Assembly: GCF_024055715.1 (NCBI RefSeq)
Contig: NZ_JAMXMV010000007.1
Location: 1 to 64,000, forward strand
From: Actinoallomurus soli
Lineage (GTDB): Bacteria; Actinomycetota; Actinomycetes; Streptosporangiales; Streptosporangiaceae
Length of the DNA stretch: 64,000 nucleotides
Direction of reading: 5' to 3'
The translations under genes were made by a program, and so were the position numbers. The notes under the pieces were generated by a model, which saw only the letters and a list, made by a program, of their open reading frames with translations, made no database searches and was not told the DNA's origin. The first letter of the stretch is position 1. Each line of letters starts with the position of its first letter. Positions 7,443 to 16,912 of this stretch are shown piece by piece.

Positions 7443-9365
7443 TCACTGAAGTACCCACAGACGCACGGCCGTTCCTCCGCTGGCGATGAGGCGTCCGTCC
7501 GGACTGAACGTTATCTGTCCCTGTGCCCCGGCGGGGCCGGCGAGCGGAGTGGCCGGCGCCCGGCTCGCGACGTCCCAGAGGCGAATCTGCCTGGTTTCGG
7601 GGGTCGTTGCGGCGAGGAGCTTTCCGTCCGGAGAGAACGCCACCGAGTTGATGTCGACGACTTCGCAGGGCAGAGTCGCTACCGCTGCATGGGTGGTGGC
7701 GTCCCAGAGACTGACGGCAGCGCTCTTGTCCGGCGCGGAGCAGCAGCTTGCGACGAGCTTGCCGTCGGGACTGAACACGACCGTGTTCACCAGGTGATTG
7801 CGGCCGGGCGAGAAGCTGGCGGCGACGGTGCGTCTGGAAACATCGCAGATTTCGATGGTCGGTCCAAAACCGCCGACGGCCAGGTCCTTTCCGTCCGGAC
7901 TGAACGCGAGCGACAGCACCCCGAGAGGATCAATTTTCGCCGAGACGACGGTATCGATGGATTGGTCGTTCTGGTTTTCGGGATCTTCGACATCCCAGAG
8001 GGCGACGGAGACCTGGCCGGTGGACGCCAGGCTCTTGCCGTCCGGGCTGAACGCCACGGCGTAGACCTCGGTATTGGGAGTGAAGGACGCGGTAGCCGTT
8101 CGAGTGGCGAGATCCCACACCCGGACGGTGGTGTCGCCGCTGCCGCTGGCGAGGGTCTTCCCGTCCGGGCTGAATGCCACCGAGTTCACGCCCTTGGTAT
8201 GGCCGATCAGGGGCGCCTGGGCCTGACGGGTCGCCAGGTCCCACATTCGGACCGTGGCGTCGTCGCAGCCGGCGGCGAGGGTTCTTCCGTCGTGGCTGAT
8301 CGCCACCGAGTTGACGCCGCCCGTGTAGCCGGGGAGGGTGAAAACCTGACCTTTCCTCAGCCCGGCCGTGTCGAAGCCGGCTCCCCTGCCGGTGCCGGAC
8401 GAGGACGCCAGGAATGCGGCCGTCGTGCCGCCGGCCACCACCGCGGCACCGACTCCGCCGAGGATGAGGGAACGCCGGCTGAGCTGGGGCCGACTTCTGC
8501 CGAAGGTGTTTTCCGTGCCGGCCGGGGCGGACACGGTTTGTTCCGCCTGGCGTTGGATTTCGCGGAGTCGGCGGGCCACGGTCTGGGCGTCGGGACGTCG
8601 CTGCGGGTCCTTGTCCAGGAGGGTGACGATCAGATCGGCCAATGGTCCGGCGCCGCGCGGGGTGGGGGCCGGGCTGGTGAGGACCGCGGTGATGATGGAG
8701 ACCAGGGTCGGACCGTCGAAGGGCGGGCGGCCCTCGATCGCGGCGAACAGGGTGGCGCCCAGGGACCACAGGTCGCTTGCGGCGGTGACCTCTTGTCCCT
8801 GCAGTTGTTCGGGCGACATGTACTGCGGAGTGCCCACCACGGTATGAGTGCTCGTCAACCGGGTGGTCTCGTCCAGGATGCGGGCGATGCCGAAGTCCGT
8901 GATCACCGGGCGGTCTCCGGCCAGCAGTACGTTGTCCGGCTTCAGGTCGCGGTGAACGACACCGGCGGCGTGTGCATGGGCCAGCGCCTCCGCCACGCCC
9001 GCGCCGATTGCGGCTGTCCTCGCCCAGGTCAGAACCCCGTCGCGGGTGAGCAGTGCGCCGAGTGAAGGTCCTGGGACGAACTGCATGATGATCCAGGGAA
9101 CGCTGTCCTGTTCCACCACGTCGTAGACGGTGACGATCCCGAGGAAGTGCAGCCGGGCGGCGGCCCTGGCCTCGCCGATGGCCCGCCGGGCCAGCTGCTC
9201 GCGGTCCGGCTCGGCGAGATCCGCGGACAGCAGTACTTCCTTGACCGCCACCTCGCGACGAAGGAACTCGTCGTATCCCCGCCACACCCGCCCCATGCCG
9301 CCCCGGCCGACCAGCTCCGTCAATCGGTACCGGCCACCCACCAGCCCGCCCGATGCATCACCCAC
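7443..9365 (-). CDS. Membrane Ser/Thr protein kinase with C-terminal WD40 propeller (copy 2)
   Basis: About 640 residues with the same architecture as its neighbour: glycine loop GRGGMGRVW, VAVKEVLL, HRDLKPDNVLL, DFGIAR, VGTPQYMSPEQ, a transmembrane helix around RSLILGGVGAAVVAGGTTAAFL, and a WD40 propeller (VNSVAFSPDGKTLASGS and variants). The propellers of the two copies differ far more than the kinases, pointing to different ligands. GTG 9365 follows TAGGGT by 7 bases, suggesting a leaderless start. GTG 9374 is an alternative. It lies upstream of copy 1, so both may be co-transcribed. Confidence 0.92.
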   Translation of the reverse strand: MGDASGGLVGGRYRLTELVGRGGMGRVWRGYDEFLRREVAVKEVLLSADLAEPDREQLARRAIGEARAAARLHFLGIVTVYDVVEQDSVPWIIMQFVPGPSLGALLTRDGVLTWARTAAIGAGVAEALAHAHAAGVVHRDLKPDNVLLAGDRPVITDFGIARILDETTRLTSTHTVVGTPQYMSPEQLQGQEVTAASDLWSLGATLFAAIEGRPPFDGPTLVSIITAVLTSPAPTPRGAGPLADLIVTLLDKDPQRRPDAQTVARRLREIQRQAEQTVSAPAGTENTFGRSRPQLSRRSLILGGVGAAVVAGGTTAAFLASSSGTGRGAGFDTAGLRKGQVFTLPGYTGGVNSVAISHDGRTLAAGCDDATVRMWDLATRQAQAPLIGHTKGVNSVAFSPDGKTLASGSGDTTVRVWDLATRTATASFTPNTEVYAVAFSPDGKSLASTGQVSVALWDVEDPENQNDQSIDTVVSAKIDPLGVLSLAFSPDGKDLAVGGFGPTIEICDVSRRTVAASFSPGRNHLVNTVVFSPDGKLVASCCSAPDKSAAVSLWDATTHAAVATLPCEVVDINSVAFSPDGKLLAATTPETRQIRLWDVASRAPATPLAGPAGAQGQITFSPDGRLIASGGTAVRLWVLQ

Positions 9366-9528
9366 GATCGCCACCCTAGCCAGGCACCCCCGGCCCGAGA
9401 AGGAGAAGAGCGATCAAGCGTCGCGGAAGGCGTCCGCCTTCTCCACCTAGGCGAGGAGTCGGGGTCGATCCGTCGCTGCCGGTCCGCGCAGCAGACTCGA
9501 ACAACCACCACAGCGGTGCCGCACCGAT

Positions 9529-9563
9529 CCGGCGCCGGGCTTGCGCCGGTCCGCCGGCGCCGG
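9529..9563 (-). terminator. Repeated palindromic decamer downstream of the LCP gene
   Basis: CCGGCGCCGG occurs at 9529-9538 and again at 9554-9563. The two palindromes can pair with each other into a strong stem with a 15-base loop. It lies about 80 bases past the stop of the LCP gene in the 276-base gap between the second kinase and that gene, in which no coding sequence was seen. Confidence 0.35.
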
Positions 9564-9641
9564 GAGCGGCGACTGGCAGGAGATCACGCAGCCGGGAGTG
9601 CACCGTGCCGGTAGCACTCAACTGCACGGCCTTGCGGCCGG

Positions 9642-10682
9642 CTAGCGGGTCCCGAAGCTCCGGGGTATCTGCCTGTCCTCGCGCAGGTCGCGGAACAGGG
9701 TGCCGGCCCGCGCCGTGTCCCAGGTGATGTACTCCCCGACGCCGGCCGCCGAGCCGGTGCCGCCGATGGGGACCGTGGTGGTCAGGCCGTCGCCGCTCGT
9801 GATGCCGCGCATGGCCCAGGCGAAGCTCACCAGGTTGTAGAGATGGTCGTCCTGGTCGACCGCGAAGGTGTCCGTGGAGCGCAGCGCGAACGGGACGATC
9901 CGGAAGGGGTTGAGGAGCACGCCCGGGCTGGTCGCCTTGTGCACGAGCGCGGCGAGGAACTTGCGCTGGTTCTCGACCCGCTGCAGGTCGGCGCGGGCGA
10001 AGGCGCGGCTGCGGACGAAGCCGAGGGCCTCGCCGCCCTTGAGCGTCTGGCAGCCCGGTTTGAGGTCGATGCCGGCCTTGCGGTCCTTCATCTCCTCGGG
10101 GATGCACATCCGCACGCCGCCGACCGCGTCGGTCATGCCGACGAACCCGGCGAAGCCGATCTCGGCGTAGTGGTCGATGTGGATCCTGGTGGCCTGCTCC
10201 ACCGTGCGGACGAGGAGCTTCGGCCCGCCGAAGGCGAAGGCGGCGTTGAGCTTGTTCGAGCCGTGGCCGGGGATCGGCACGTACGAGTCGCGGGGCAGGC
10301 TCACCAGCGTCGTGCCGTGGTCGCCGATGTGCAGCAGCATCATCGTGTCGGTGCGGCGTCCCGCGGCCTGGCCCGTCTTGAACTCACTGCGCTGCGCCTT
10401 CGACAGTCCCTCGCGGCTGTCGGAACCGACGATGAGCCAGTTGGTGCCCGGCGTGTCCCCCGGACGGCCGGCGTAGTCCTCGAACACGTCGATGCGGTGC
10501 AGCCGTGAGTCGAGGTAGAAGTAGCAGCCGACGAGCAGCAACAGGAGAACGAGGAAGGCGATCAGCAGGCGGCGCCCCCAGTGGGCGCGCCGCCGCGGCG
10601 TCACGCCGCCTCGGTCGTGCGTTCCCGGCGTGCCGGCGTACGAGGACGCGCCGACCCCTCCGTACTCGGGCCGATTACTCAT
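9642..10682 (-). CDS. LytR-CpsA-Psr (LCP) family cell-wall glycopolymer ligase
   Basis: About 346 residues. There is a disordered Gly/Ser/Tyr N-terminus, then basic residues RRRAHWGRRLL and one transmembrane helix (IAFLVLLLLLVGCYFYL). The extracellular LCP domain has NWLIVGSDSREG, the conserved Arg/Asp of GRRTDTMMLLHI, TTLVSLPRDSYVPIPG, KLNAAFAFGG, and HYAEIGFAGFVGMTDAVGGV. These are the pyrophosphate-binding Asp/Arg residues of the family. LCP enzymes transfer undecaprenyl-pyrophosphate-linked polymers (teichoic acids, arabinogalactan-like glycans) to peptidoglycan. ATG 10682 is chosen; a GTG at 10691 is in frame. Neither has a good ribosome site. Confidence 0.92.
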   Translation of the reverse strand: MSNRPEYGGVGASSYAGTPGTHDRGGVTPRRRAHWGRRLLIAFLVLLLLLVGCYFYLDSRLHRIDVFEDYAGRPGDTPGTNWLIVGSDSREGLSKAQRSEFKTGQAAGRRTDTMMLLHIGDHGTTLVSLPRDSYVPIPGHGSNKLNAAFAFGGPKLLVRTVEQATRIHIDHYAEIGFAGFVGMTDAVGGVRMCIPEEMKDRKAGIDLKPGCQTLKGGEALGFVRSRAFARADLQRVENQRKFLAALVHKATSPGVLLNPFRIVPFALRSTDTFAVDQDDHLYNLVSFAWAMRGITSGDGLTTTVPIGGTGSAAGVGEYITWDTARAGTLFRDLREDRQIPRSFGTR

Positions 10683-10841
10683 GGTGGCCACGTTAAGGGG
10701 CGCAATCGGGTGCTCGCGTCACCTTCCCGGATGATTCACCCGCCAAGAATCATCATCCTTGCGAGTGCGGTCCGGCCGCCCGTCCTCCTCCGTACGGAGA
10801 CCGGCGGCCGGGGAGACACGGGGGCGTGGTCGAATAAGGAC

Positions 10842-11111
10842 ATGGCGGAAGAGCTGGAGACGCTGTCGTCCAAGGAACTGCACGACCGGGCCATCGAACG
10901 CGCGGTGCGGCATCTCGACGTCGGGTTCCTATGGCGGCTGCTGAAGGCGATCCCCGCGGCCGAGGCGGCCGCGGGTCACCAGGACCAGGCCGAGGCGGAC
11001 GTCTCCCACCTGTCCTCGATCCTCAACGAGTTCGCGCACGCGGGCGACGGCGACGTCGCCGATGCCCTGCGTCCCCTCTACATCGAGTACCTCCGCCGGG
11101 CGAAGTCCTGA
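10842..11111 (+). CDS. Small helical protein of unknown function
   Basis: An 89-residue soluble protein, highly charged and predicted mostly helical (ELETLSSKELHDRAIERAV, then RLLKAIPAAEAAAGHQDQAE). Its ending DALRPLYIEYLRRAKS is typical of small actinomycete proteins without a named domain. The ATG at 10842 is preceded by AAGGA. It is divergent from the LCP gene. The function is not known. Confidence 0.7.
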   Translation: MAEELETLSSKELHDRAIERAVRHLDVGFLWRLLKAIPAAEAAAGHQDQAEADVSHLSSILNEFAHAGDGDVADALRPLYIEYLRRAKS

Positions 11112-11310
11112 CCCGGACCCTGACCCGATCGATGACCCGTCACTGACCGAATGCGGACACACGGGCTGCATGTGGTCCAGAACGCATCTAGCGTCCCTTC
11201 CGGAACCTGAGTGACACGGCGACGGAAGAGCGACCACAGCGGCCGGTGCGCGGAGGTCTCGCGCCCGAGGCCGGCGTTCGGGCAGGAGATCTGCCCGGGA
11301 TGGGAGCCCC

Positions 11311-14300
11311 ATGACGGGCATCGGGCGACGGGATCTCCTGACGGGCGCGGCCGGTGCCGCGGCGATCGCGGGCATGGGAGTCGGAGCGGCTCCCCCCGCG
11401 GAGGGCGCGGCCCCGTCAGGGCCGCCGAAGGAGGAGCCGTCCGGCCGGCCGACGGGCCGCACCGTACGGCTGCGTGAGGGAACGGACCTGGCCGCCCAGG
11501 TCTCGCCCGACGGACGGCTCATCGCGATCGACCTCGTCGGCGTGCTGTGGGTCCTGCCGGCCTCCGGCGGCCCCGCGCGCCGGCTGACCGACGACCTGTT
11601 CGACATCGCGCAGCCCGAGTGGTCGCCCGACGGGCGGCGGCTCACCTTCCAGGCGTACCGCGACGGCGTGTTCGACGTGTGGGTGATGGACGCCGATGGA
11701 TCGAACCCGCGCCGCCTGACCGAGGGACCGTACGACCACCGCGAGCCGCGGTTCTCCCCCGACGGCACCCGGATCGCCTTCTCCTCGGACCTGTCCGGGA
11801 GTTACGGCATCCACACGCTGCGGCTGGACACGGGGGCCATCAGCCCGGTGACCGACTCGGCGGCGGAGGAGTACGAGCCGGCGTGGTCGCCGGACGGCGC
11901 CCGCATCGCCTTCGTGGTCGCGAACACCCGCATCGACGTCGTCGAGGTGGCGACCGGCGCGCGCCGTACGGCCGTGACGGTGCCGTCCGGCCAGGTGATC
12001 CACAGCCCGGCCTGGACGCCCGACGGCCGGGACATCGTCTACACCCTCGTCGTGGACGACCGCAGCGAGCTGTGGCGCTCGGGCCGGGCGCTGGTGACCG
12101 GCGAGGAGGTCTTCCCGTTCCGGGTGTCCTGGCCGTCGGCGAAGGAGTTCGTCTACACGGCGAACGGCCGGATCCGCCGCCGGTCGCTCGCGGGCGGCCG
12201 GCCGCGTGACATCGGCTTCACGGCGCCGGTCACCGTCGTCGCCCCCTCCTACCGCAGGCGGAGGCGCGACTTCGACTCGACGGCGCCGAAGCCCGTCGTG
12301 GGCATCGGCAGCCCGGTCCTGTCCCCCGACGGCGGGCAGGTGGCGTTCCGGGCCCTCAACGACATCTACACCATGAAGATCGGCCAGGCGCCGCGGCCGC
12401 TCACCCGCGACCACTGGTGGAAGTGCGATCCGGCCTGGTCCCCGGACGGCCGTTACCTGTCCTACTCCACGGACCGTGGTGGCAAGCTCGACATCTGGAT
12501 CCGGGACCTGCGCACCGGGCGGGACCGCCGGCTGACGAACCTGCCGGGCGGCGCGGCGCTCTCGGGGACCTGGTCCCATGACGGGTCGCACCTGGCGTTC
12601 CTCGACCAGACCGGGGCGCTGTACACCGTCGCGGTGGCGTCCGGGGACGTCCAGCGCGTCTACCCGGCGACCTTCGAGCCCGGCCGCCCGACCTGGTCCC
12701 CCGACGGGAACGTCATCGCCCTGGCGGCGATCAAGCCGTACTCGGCGCGGTATCGCGAGGGCCTGAGCAAGATCCTCCTCGTCGATCGCCGTACGGGGGC
12801 CGGCACCTACGTCGACCCGCTGCCCGACCGCTCGCTCCAGACGCGCGGGGACGACGGGCCGGTGTGGTCGCCCGACGGCACGAAGATGGCGTTCGTCGTC
12901 GCCAGCGTGCTCTGGGTGGTCGACGTCCACGCCGACGGCACCCCGGCGGGCGGACCCCGGCAGGTGACCGACGAGGTCACCGACGCCGTGAGCTGGAGCG
13001 GCGACTCCTCCGAGCTGCTGTACCTGAACAACGGCCGCCTCCGCGTCGTCTCCGTGGACGGCCGCCGCACCCGTACCGTTCCGGCCCCGCTGACCTGGAC
13101 CAACACGCGGCCACGCGGCCGCACCGTCGTACGTGCGCGGCGAATGTGGGACGGCAGCGCACGGGGGCTGCGGCACGACGTGGACATCGTCGTCGAGGGG
13201 CACCGCATCATCGCCGTCGAGGCGCGGGGGCACGGCCGGGGTGACCGGATCCTCGACGCCGGGGACTCGGTCGTCATCCCCGGCCTGGTCGACATGCACA
13301 ACCACCGGGAGATGCAGGGGTACGCGTACGGCGACCGCCAAGGGCGGCTCTGGCTCTCTCTGGGCGTCACGACGACCCGCTCGCCGGGCAGCCCGGCGTA
13401 CCACATGGTCGAGGCCCGCGAGTCGTTCCAGTCCGGCGCCCGCGTCGCACCGCGCTACTTCGCCACCGGAGAGGCCGTCGACGGGCCGCGCATCTTCTAC
13501 AACTTCATGCGCCCCACCTTCGACGCCCGCCAACTCGCCCTCGAACTCGAACGCGCGGGCGCGCTCGACTACGACCTGATGAAGGCGTACGTGCGGTTGC
13601 CGGCGGGATGGCAGCGGGAGGTGATCGAGTGGGCGCACCGGCACGGTGTTCCCGCCACCTCCCACTACCACTATCCGGCGTTCGCCTTCGGCGGGGACGG
13701 CATGGAGCACATCGGCGCCACGAACCGGCTGGGCTACTCCCGTACGGTCACCGCGCTCGGCACCGGATACGAAGACGTCATCGAGATCTTCAACGCCTCG
13801 GGAGCGGCACGGACGCCGACGCTGTTCGGAGCGGTGACGCTCCTCCGGGAGGACACCTCCCTCGTCACCGACCGACGGGTCAGGACCCTCTACCCGTCAT
13901 GGGAGTACGCCTCGCTGCAGGCGGCGGTGACGACGGCCAAGACCACCGACCAGACCGTCACCCGGCAGAACCTCGCCCGTCAGGTCGCCCAGGTCGCGGC
14001 CATGATCCGGGGCGGCGGACGGGTCATCACCGGCACGGACTCCCCCATCGCCAACACCGCCGTCAGCACCCACCTGAACCTCCGGGCCATGGTGAAGTAC
14101 GGCCTGACCCCGTACGAGGCGCTGACCACCGCGACGCGGACGCCCGGCGAGGTCCTCGGCGAGCCCCTCGGCCAGATCAAGCCCGGCATGTACGCCGACC
14201 TGGTCCTCCTGGGCGGGGACCCCCTCGAGGACATCACGCGGGTCGCCGACGTCCGGCAGGTGATGGTCAACGGGGAGACGCACACGGTCGACGCGTTGCT

Positions 14301-14451
14301 CGCGCCGTTCGCCGCCACGGAGCAGGCGGCGGCCTCCCCGGCGGGGCGGATGCTTCCGCCCGTCCCGGAGCACCCGTCCAACCGGCGCTACTGGTGGCAC
14401 GACCCGCACTATCTGGAGGAGAGCAAGCGGTCCTGCTGCATCGACTCCTGA
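11311..14451 (+). CDS. Tat-exported TolB-type beta-propeller/amidohydrolase fusion
   Basis: A 1046-residue protein. The N-terminus is a twin-arginine signal (GRRDLLTGAAGAAAIAGMG). Residues ~50-590 contain PD40/TolB propeller repeats (QPEWSPDGRRLTF, EPRFSPDGTRIAFSS, EPAWSPDGARIAFV and more). Residues ~610-1000 form a metal-dependent amidohydrolase with the His-Asn-His metal motif in VIPGLVDMHNHREM, SHYHYPAF, MEHIGATNR, and the metal Asp in ITGTDSPI. The ending PGMYADLVLLGGDPLEDI is classical for imidazolonepropionase/dihydroorotase-like enzymes. The propeller probably presents or gates a peptide or cyclic-amide substrate outside the membrane. The substrate is unknown. ATG 11311 is the only start giving the Tat signal. 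It stands alone. Confidence 0.88.
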   Translation: MTGIGRRDLLTGAAGAAAIAGMGVGAAPPAEGAAPSGPPKEEPSGRPTGRTVRLREGTDLAAQVSPDGRLIAIDLVGVLWVLPASGGPARRLTDDLFDIAQPEWSPDGRRLTFQAYRDGVFDVWVMDADGSNPRRLTEGPYDHREPRFSPDGTRIAFSSDLSGSYGIHTLRLDTGAISPVTDSAAEEYEPAWSPDGARIAFVVANTRIDVVEVATGARRTAVTVPSGQVIHSPAWTPDGRDIVYTLVVDDRSELWRSGRALVTGEEVFPFRVSWPSAKEFVYTANGRIRRRSLAGGRPRDIGFTAPVTVVAPSYRRRRRDFDSTAPKPVVGIGSPVLSPDGGQVAFRALNDIYTMKIGQAPRPLTRDHWWKCDPAWSPDGRYLSYSTDRGGKLDIWIRDLRTGRDRRLTNLPGGAALSGTWSHDGSHLAFLDQTGALYTVAVASGDVQRVYPATFEPGRPTWSPDGNVIALAAIKPYSARYREGLSKILLVDRRTGAGTYVDPLPDRSLQTRGDDGPVWSPDGTKMAFVVASVLWVVDVHADGTPAGGPRQVTDEVTDAVSWSGDSSELLYLNNGRLRVVSVDGRRTRTVPAPLTWTNTRPRGRTVVRARRMWDGSARGLRHDVDIVVEGHRIIAVEARGHGRGDRILDAGDSVVIPGLVDMHNHREMQGYAYGDRQGRLWLSLGVTTTRSPGSPAYHMVEARESFQSGARVAPRYFATGEAVDGPRIFYNFMRPTFDARQLALELERAGALDYDLMKAYVRLPAGWQREVIEWAHRHGVPATSHYHYPAFAFGGDGMEHIGATNRLGYSRTVTALGTGYEDVIEIFNASGAARTPTLFGAVTLLREDTSLVTDRRVRTLYPSWEYASLQAAVTTAKTTDQTVTRQNLARQVAQVAAMIRGGGRVITGTDSPIANTAVSTHLNLRAMVKYGLTPYEALTTATRTPGEVLGEPLGQIKPGMYADLVLLGGDPLEDITRVADVRQVMVNGETHTVDALLAPFAATEQAAASPAGRMLPPVPEHPSNRRYWWHDPHYLEESKRSCCIDS

Positions 14452-14603
14452 CTTTTCGGTCGGCTTTTACGGCCGTTCAAGAATGACCGCACAGCGCGGA
14501 CGAACACACCTGGCGAACACCCGGTGCACCACGGCCTAACGGTCCTCTTCGGCTCGGACGGGTTCTTCCCAGATACGACCCATCGGTCTAGGATCACTAC
14601 CGT

Positions 14604-14622
14604 TTGTCAAATGTTCTGACAA
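14604..14622 (+). promoter_or_regulatory. Inverted repeat upstream of the halogenase gene
   Basis: TTGTCA (14604-14609) and TGACAA (14617-14622) form a perfect inverted repeat with a 7-base spacer. It is 73 bases before the halogenase ATG and just after a possible -10 (TAGGAT, 14589-14594). This is a good operator shape for a dimeric HTH regulator, but no regulator gene lies nearby. Confidence 0.45.
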
Positions 14623-14695
14623 GTCTGGAAACTCCGGTCCAATGGAGCACCGGGAGATCCAGGCTTCACCGAGCAGTCTGACAGGGGAGTCCTTC

Positions 14696-16291
14696 ATGAC
14701 CGGTGACGACCAGATCAAGAACATCGTTGTCCTGGGAGGCGGCACGGCGGGCTGGATGTCGGCCGCCTACCTGGGAAGGGCCCTCGGGCGATCGGTCAGG
14801 ATAACGGTGCTCGAAGCACCGGCCATTCCGAGGATCGGGGTGGGCGAGGCCACGATCCCCAATCTGCAGAAGGTGTTCTTCGACTTTCTCGGCCTGTCCG
14901 AGGAAGACTGGATGCCGGAATGCAACGCGAGCTACAAGATGGGCATCAGATTCATCAACTGGCGGACGCCCGGCGAGGGTGAGGCCCGGTCTCGGCCGCA
15001 CGGAAACGGGCGGGACGAGTTCGATCACTCATTCGGACTGCTGCCGGAGCACGACAACCTGCCGCTGTCGCACTACTGGACCTACAAGAAGCTGCGCGGC
15101 GCCACCGACGAGCCGTTCGACCGCGCATGCTATGTCCAGCCGGCGATCTTCGACCGGAAACTGTCCCCCCGCCACAGGGACGGCACGAAATGGGCGAGCT
15201 ACGCGTGGCACTTCGACGCCCAGCTGGTCGCCGACTTCCTGCGCCGGTTCGCCACCAAGGAGCAGGGGGCGGTGCACATCGAGGACAGGTTCACCGACGC
15301 TGAGATCGACCAGAACGGGCACATCACCGCGATCAACACTGAGGCCGGCCGCAGGCTCGAAGGCGACCTGTTCATCGACTGCTCAGGGTTCCGGAGCCTT
15401 CTCATCAACCAGGTCATGAAGGAACCGTTCCTGGACATGAGCGACCACCTGCTGAACGACCGGGCGGTCGCCACCCAGGTGCCGAACGACGACGAGAACG
15501 ACGGCATCGAGCCGTACACCTCGGCGATCGCGATGTCCTCGGGCTGGACCTGGAAGATCCCGCTGCTCGGCCGGTTCGGCACCGGCTACGTGTACTCGAG
15601 CCGCTTCGCCACGCAGGACGAGGCGACCGAGGAGTTCTGCCGGATGTGGAACCTCGATCCGGAGAAGCATTCGCTCAACCACATCAGGTTCCGGGTCGGC
15701 CGGAACCGGCGGGCCTGGGTGAAGAACTGCGTCGGCATCGGCCTGTCCTCCTGCTTCCTTGAGCCGCTGGAGTCCACCGGCATCTACTTCGTGTACGCCG
15801 CGCTGTACCAGCTGGTCAGGAACTTCCCGGACAAGCGCTTCGACCCGGTCGTGACGAACCGGTTCAACCGCGAGATCGAGAAGATGTTCGACGACACGCG
15901 GGACTTCATCCAGGCCCATTTCAGCTTCGCCCCGCGGAACGACACGCCGTTCTGGCGCGCCTGCAAGGAGCTGGAGCTCGCCGACGACTTCAAGGAGAAG
16001 GTCGCGCGGTACAAGGCCGGCCTGGGGGTCGACCTGCCGGTCACCGACGAGAGCAACTACTACGGCAACTTCGAGGCCGAGTTCCGCAACTTCTGGAGCA
16101 ACGCGAACTACTACTGCGTCTTCACCGGCCTCGACGTCCTGCCGGAGCACTCGACACCCCTCCTGAGCCACCGCCCGGACTCGGTTCAGTCCGCCGAAGC
16201 GGTGTTCGCCGAGGTCGCACGCCGGCGGGACGAGCTCCTGGGCACCCTGCCCTCGACCTACGCCTACCTCCGCCACCTCCACGGAAACTGA
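14696..16291 (+). CDS. FAD-dependent tryptophan halogenase
   Basis: A 531-residue flavin-dependent halogenase. It has the FAD motif [20 protein letters not shown], the catalytic Lys81 in CNASYKMG (the haloamine-forming lysine of PrnA/RebH), the diagnostic W284-x-W286-x-I-P motif in [13 protein letters not shown], and the catalytic Glu region [14 protein letters not shown]. From memory, its blocks ([50 protein letters not shown]) look nearer the tryptophan 6-halogenases Thal/SttH than the 7-halogenases PrnA/RebH. The lanthipeptide halogenase MibH is another possible relative. ATG 14696 has AGGGGAG 7 bases upstream and is preferred over ATG 14642. The reduced flavin partner is encoded next. No biosynthetic core enzymes surround it. 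Confidence 0.95.
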   Translation: MTGDDQIKNIVVLGGGTAGWMSAAYLGRALGRSVRITVLEAPAIPRIGVGEATIPNLQKVFFDFLGLSEEDWMPECNASYKMGIRFINWRTPGEGEARSRPHGNGRDEFDHSFGLLPEHDNLPLSHYWTYKKLRGATDEPFDRACYVQPAIFDRKLSPRHRDGTKWASYAWHFDAQLVADFLRRFATKEQGAVHIEDRFTDAEIDQNGHITAINTEAGRRLEGDLFIDCSGFRSLLINQVMKEPFLDMSDHLLNDRAVATQVPNDDENDGIEPYTSAIAMSSGWTWKIPLLGRFGTGYVYSSRFATQDEATEEFCRMWNLDPEKHSLNHIRFRVGRNRRAWVKNCVGIGLSSCFLEPLESTGIYFVYAALYQLVRNFPDKRFDPVVTNRFNREIEKMFDDTRDFIQAHFSFAPRNDTPFWRACKELELADDFKEKVARYKAGLGVDLPVTDESNYYGNFEAEFRNFWSNANYYCVFTGLDVLPEHSTPLLSHRPDSVQSAEAVFAEVARRRDELLGTLPSTYAYLRHLHGN

Positions 16292-16360
16292 CGGCACGCC
16301 GCCCCCGGGCGCGCCTGCCCGGGGCCGGGGCGATGAACGAGGCGCGGAGGGTGATGCGCA

Positions 16361-16873
16361 GTGACTGAATCATCCGTCTCGATGCCGGATGTCTGCTCAC
16401 CGCACGAGTTCCGGTCGCTGATGTCGGAATTCCCCAGCGGGGTCGCCATCGTGACCACCCTGGATGACGACGGGCGGCCGTGGGGTATGACGTGCTCGGC
16501 GCTGTGCAGTCTCACGACGGCCCCGCCCACACTGCTGGTGTGTCTCCGCGCCGAGAGCCCCACCCTGGACGCCATCCTGCGGCGGGGAACCTTCGCGGTG
16601 AACCTCCTGCACGGCGGCTCGCAGTCCGTCGCCGAGCTGTTCAGCTCGAGGATGAGCGTCCCTGAGCGGTTCACGTCCGTGGACTGGTCGACCGGGCCGT
16701 CGGGACCGCATCTGACCGGGCACGCGCACGCGATAGCCGACTGCCGGGTCGCTCGCACGGCGGACGGGGGGAGCCATGTGATCCTCTTCGGGAGGGTCGG
16801 CTGCGTCACCCAGCACCGGGGACCCGGCCCGTTGCTCTACGGCCGGCGGCGGTATCGCAACTGGCCGGAGTAG
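16361..16873 (+). CDS. Flavin reductase (NADH-dependent, split-barrel family)
   Basis: A 170-residue protein of the flavin-reductase-like FMN-binding split barrel family. Typical blocks are FRSLMSEFPSGVAIVTT, MTCSALCSLTTAPPTLLVCL, TFAVNLLHGGSQSVAELFS and the ending PLLYGRRRYRNW. It should supply reduced FAD to the halogenase 69 bases upstream, as PrnF/RebF/MibS do. The GTG at 16361 is preceded by GGAGGG. The pairing of halogenase and reductase strongly supports a functional two-component system. Confidence 0.9.
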   Translation: MTESSVSMPDVCSPHEFRSLMSEFPSGVAIVTTLDDDGRPWGMTCSALCSLTTAPPTLLVCLRAESPTLDAILRRGTFAVNLLHGGSQSVAELFSSRMSVPERFTSVDWSTGPSGPHLTGHAHAIADCRVARTADGGSHVILFGRVGCVTQHRGPGPLLYGRRRYRNWPE

Positions 16874-16912
16874 GGGCCGCCGCTAGAGATCGAATACATA
16901 CATGGCTGGAGA

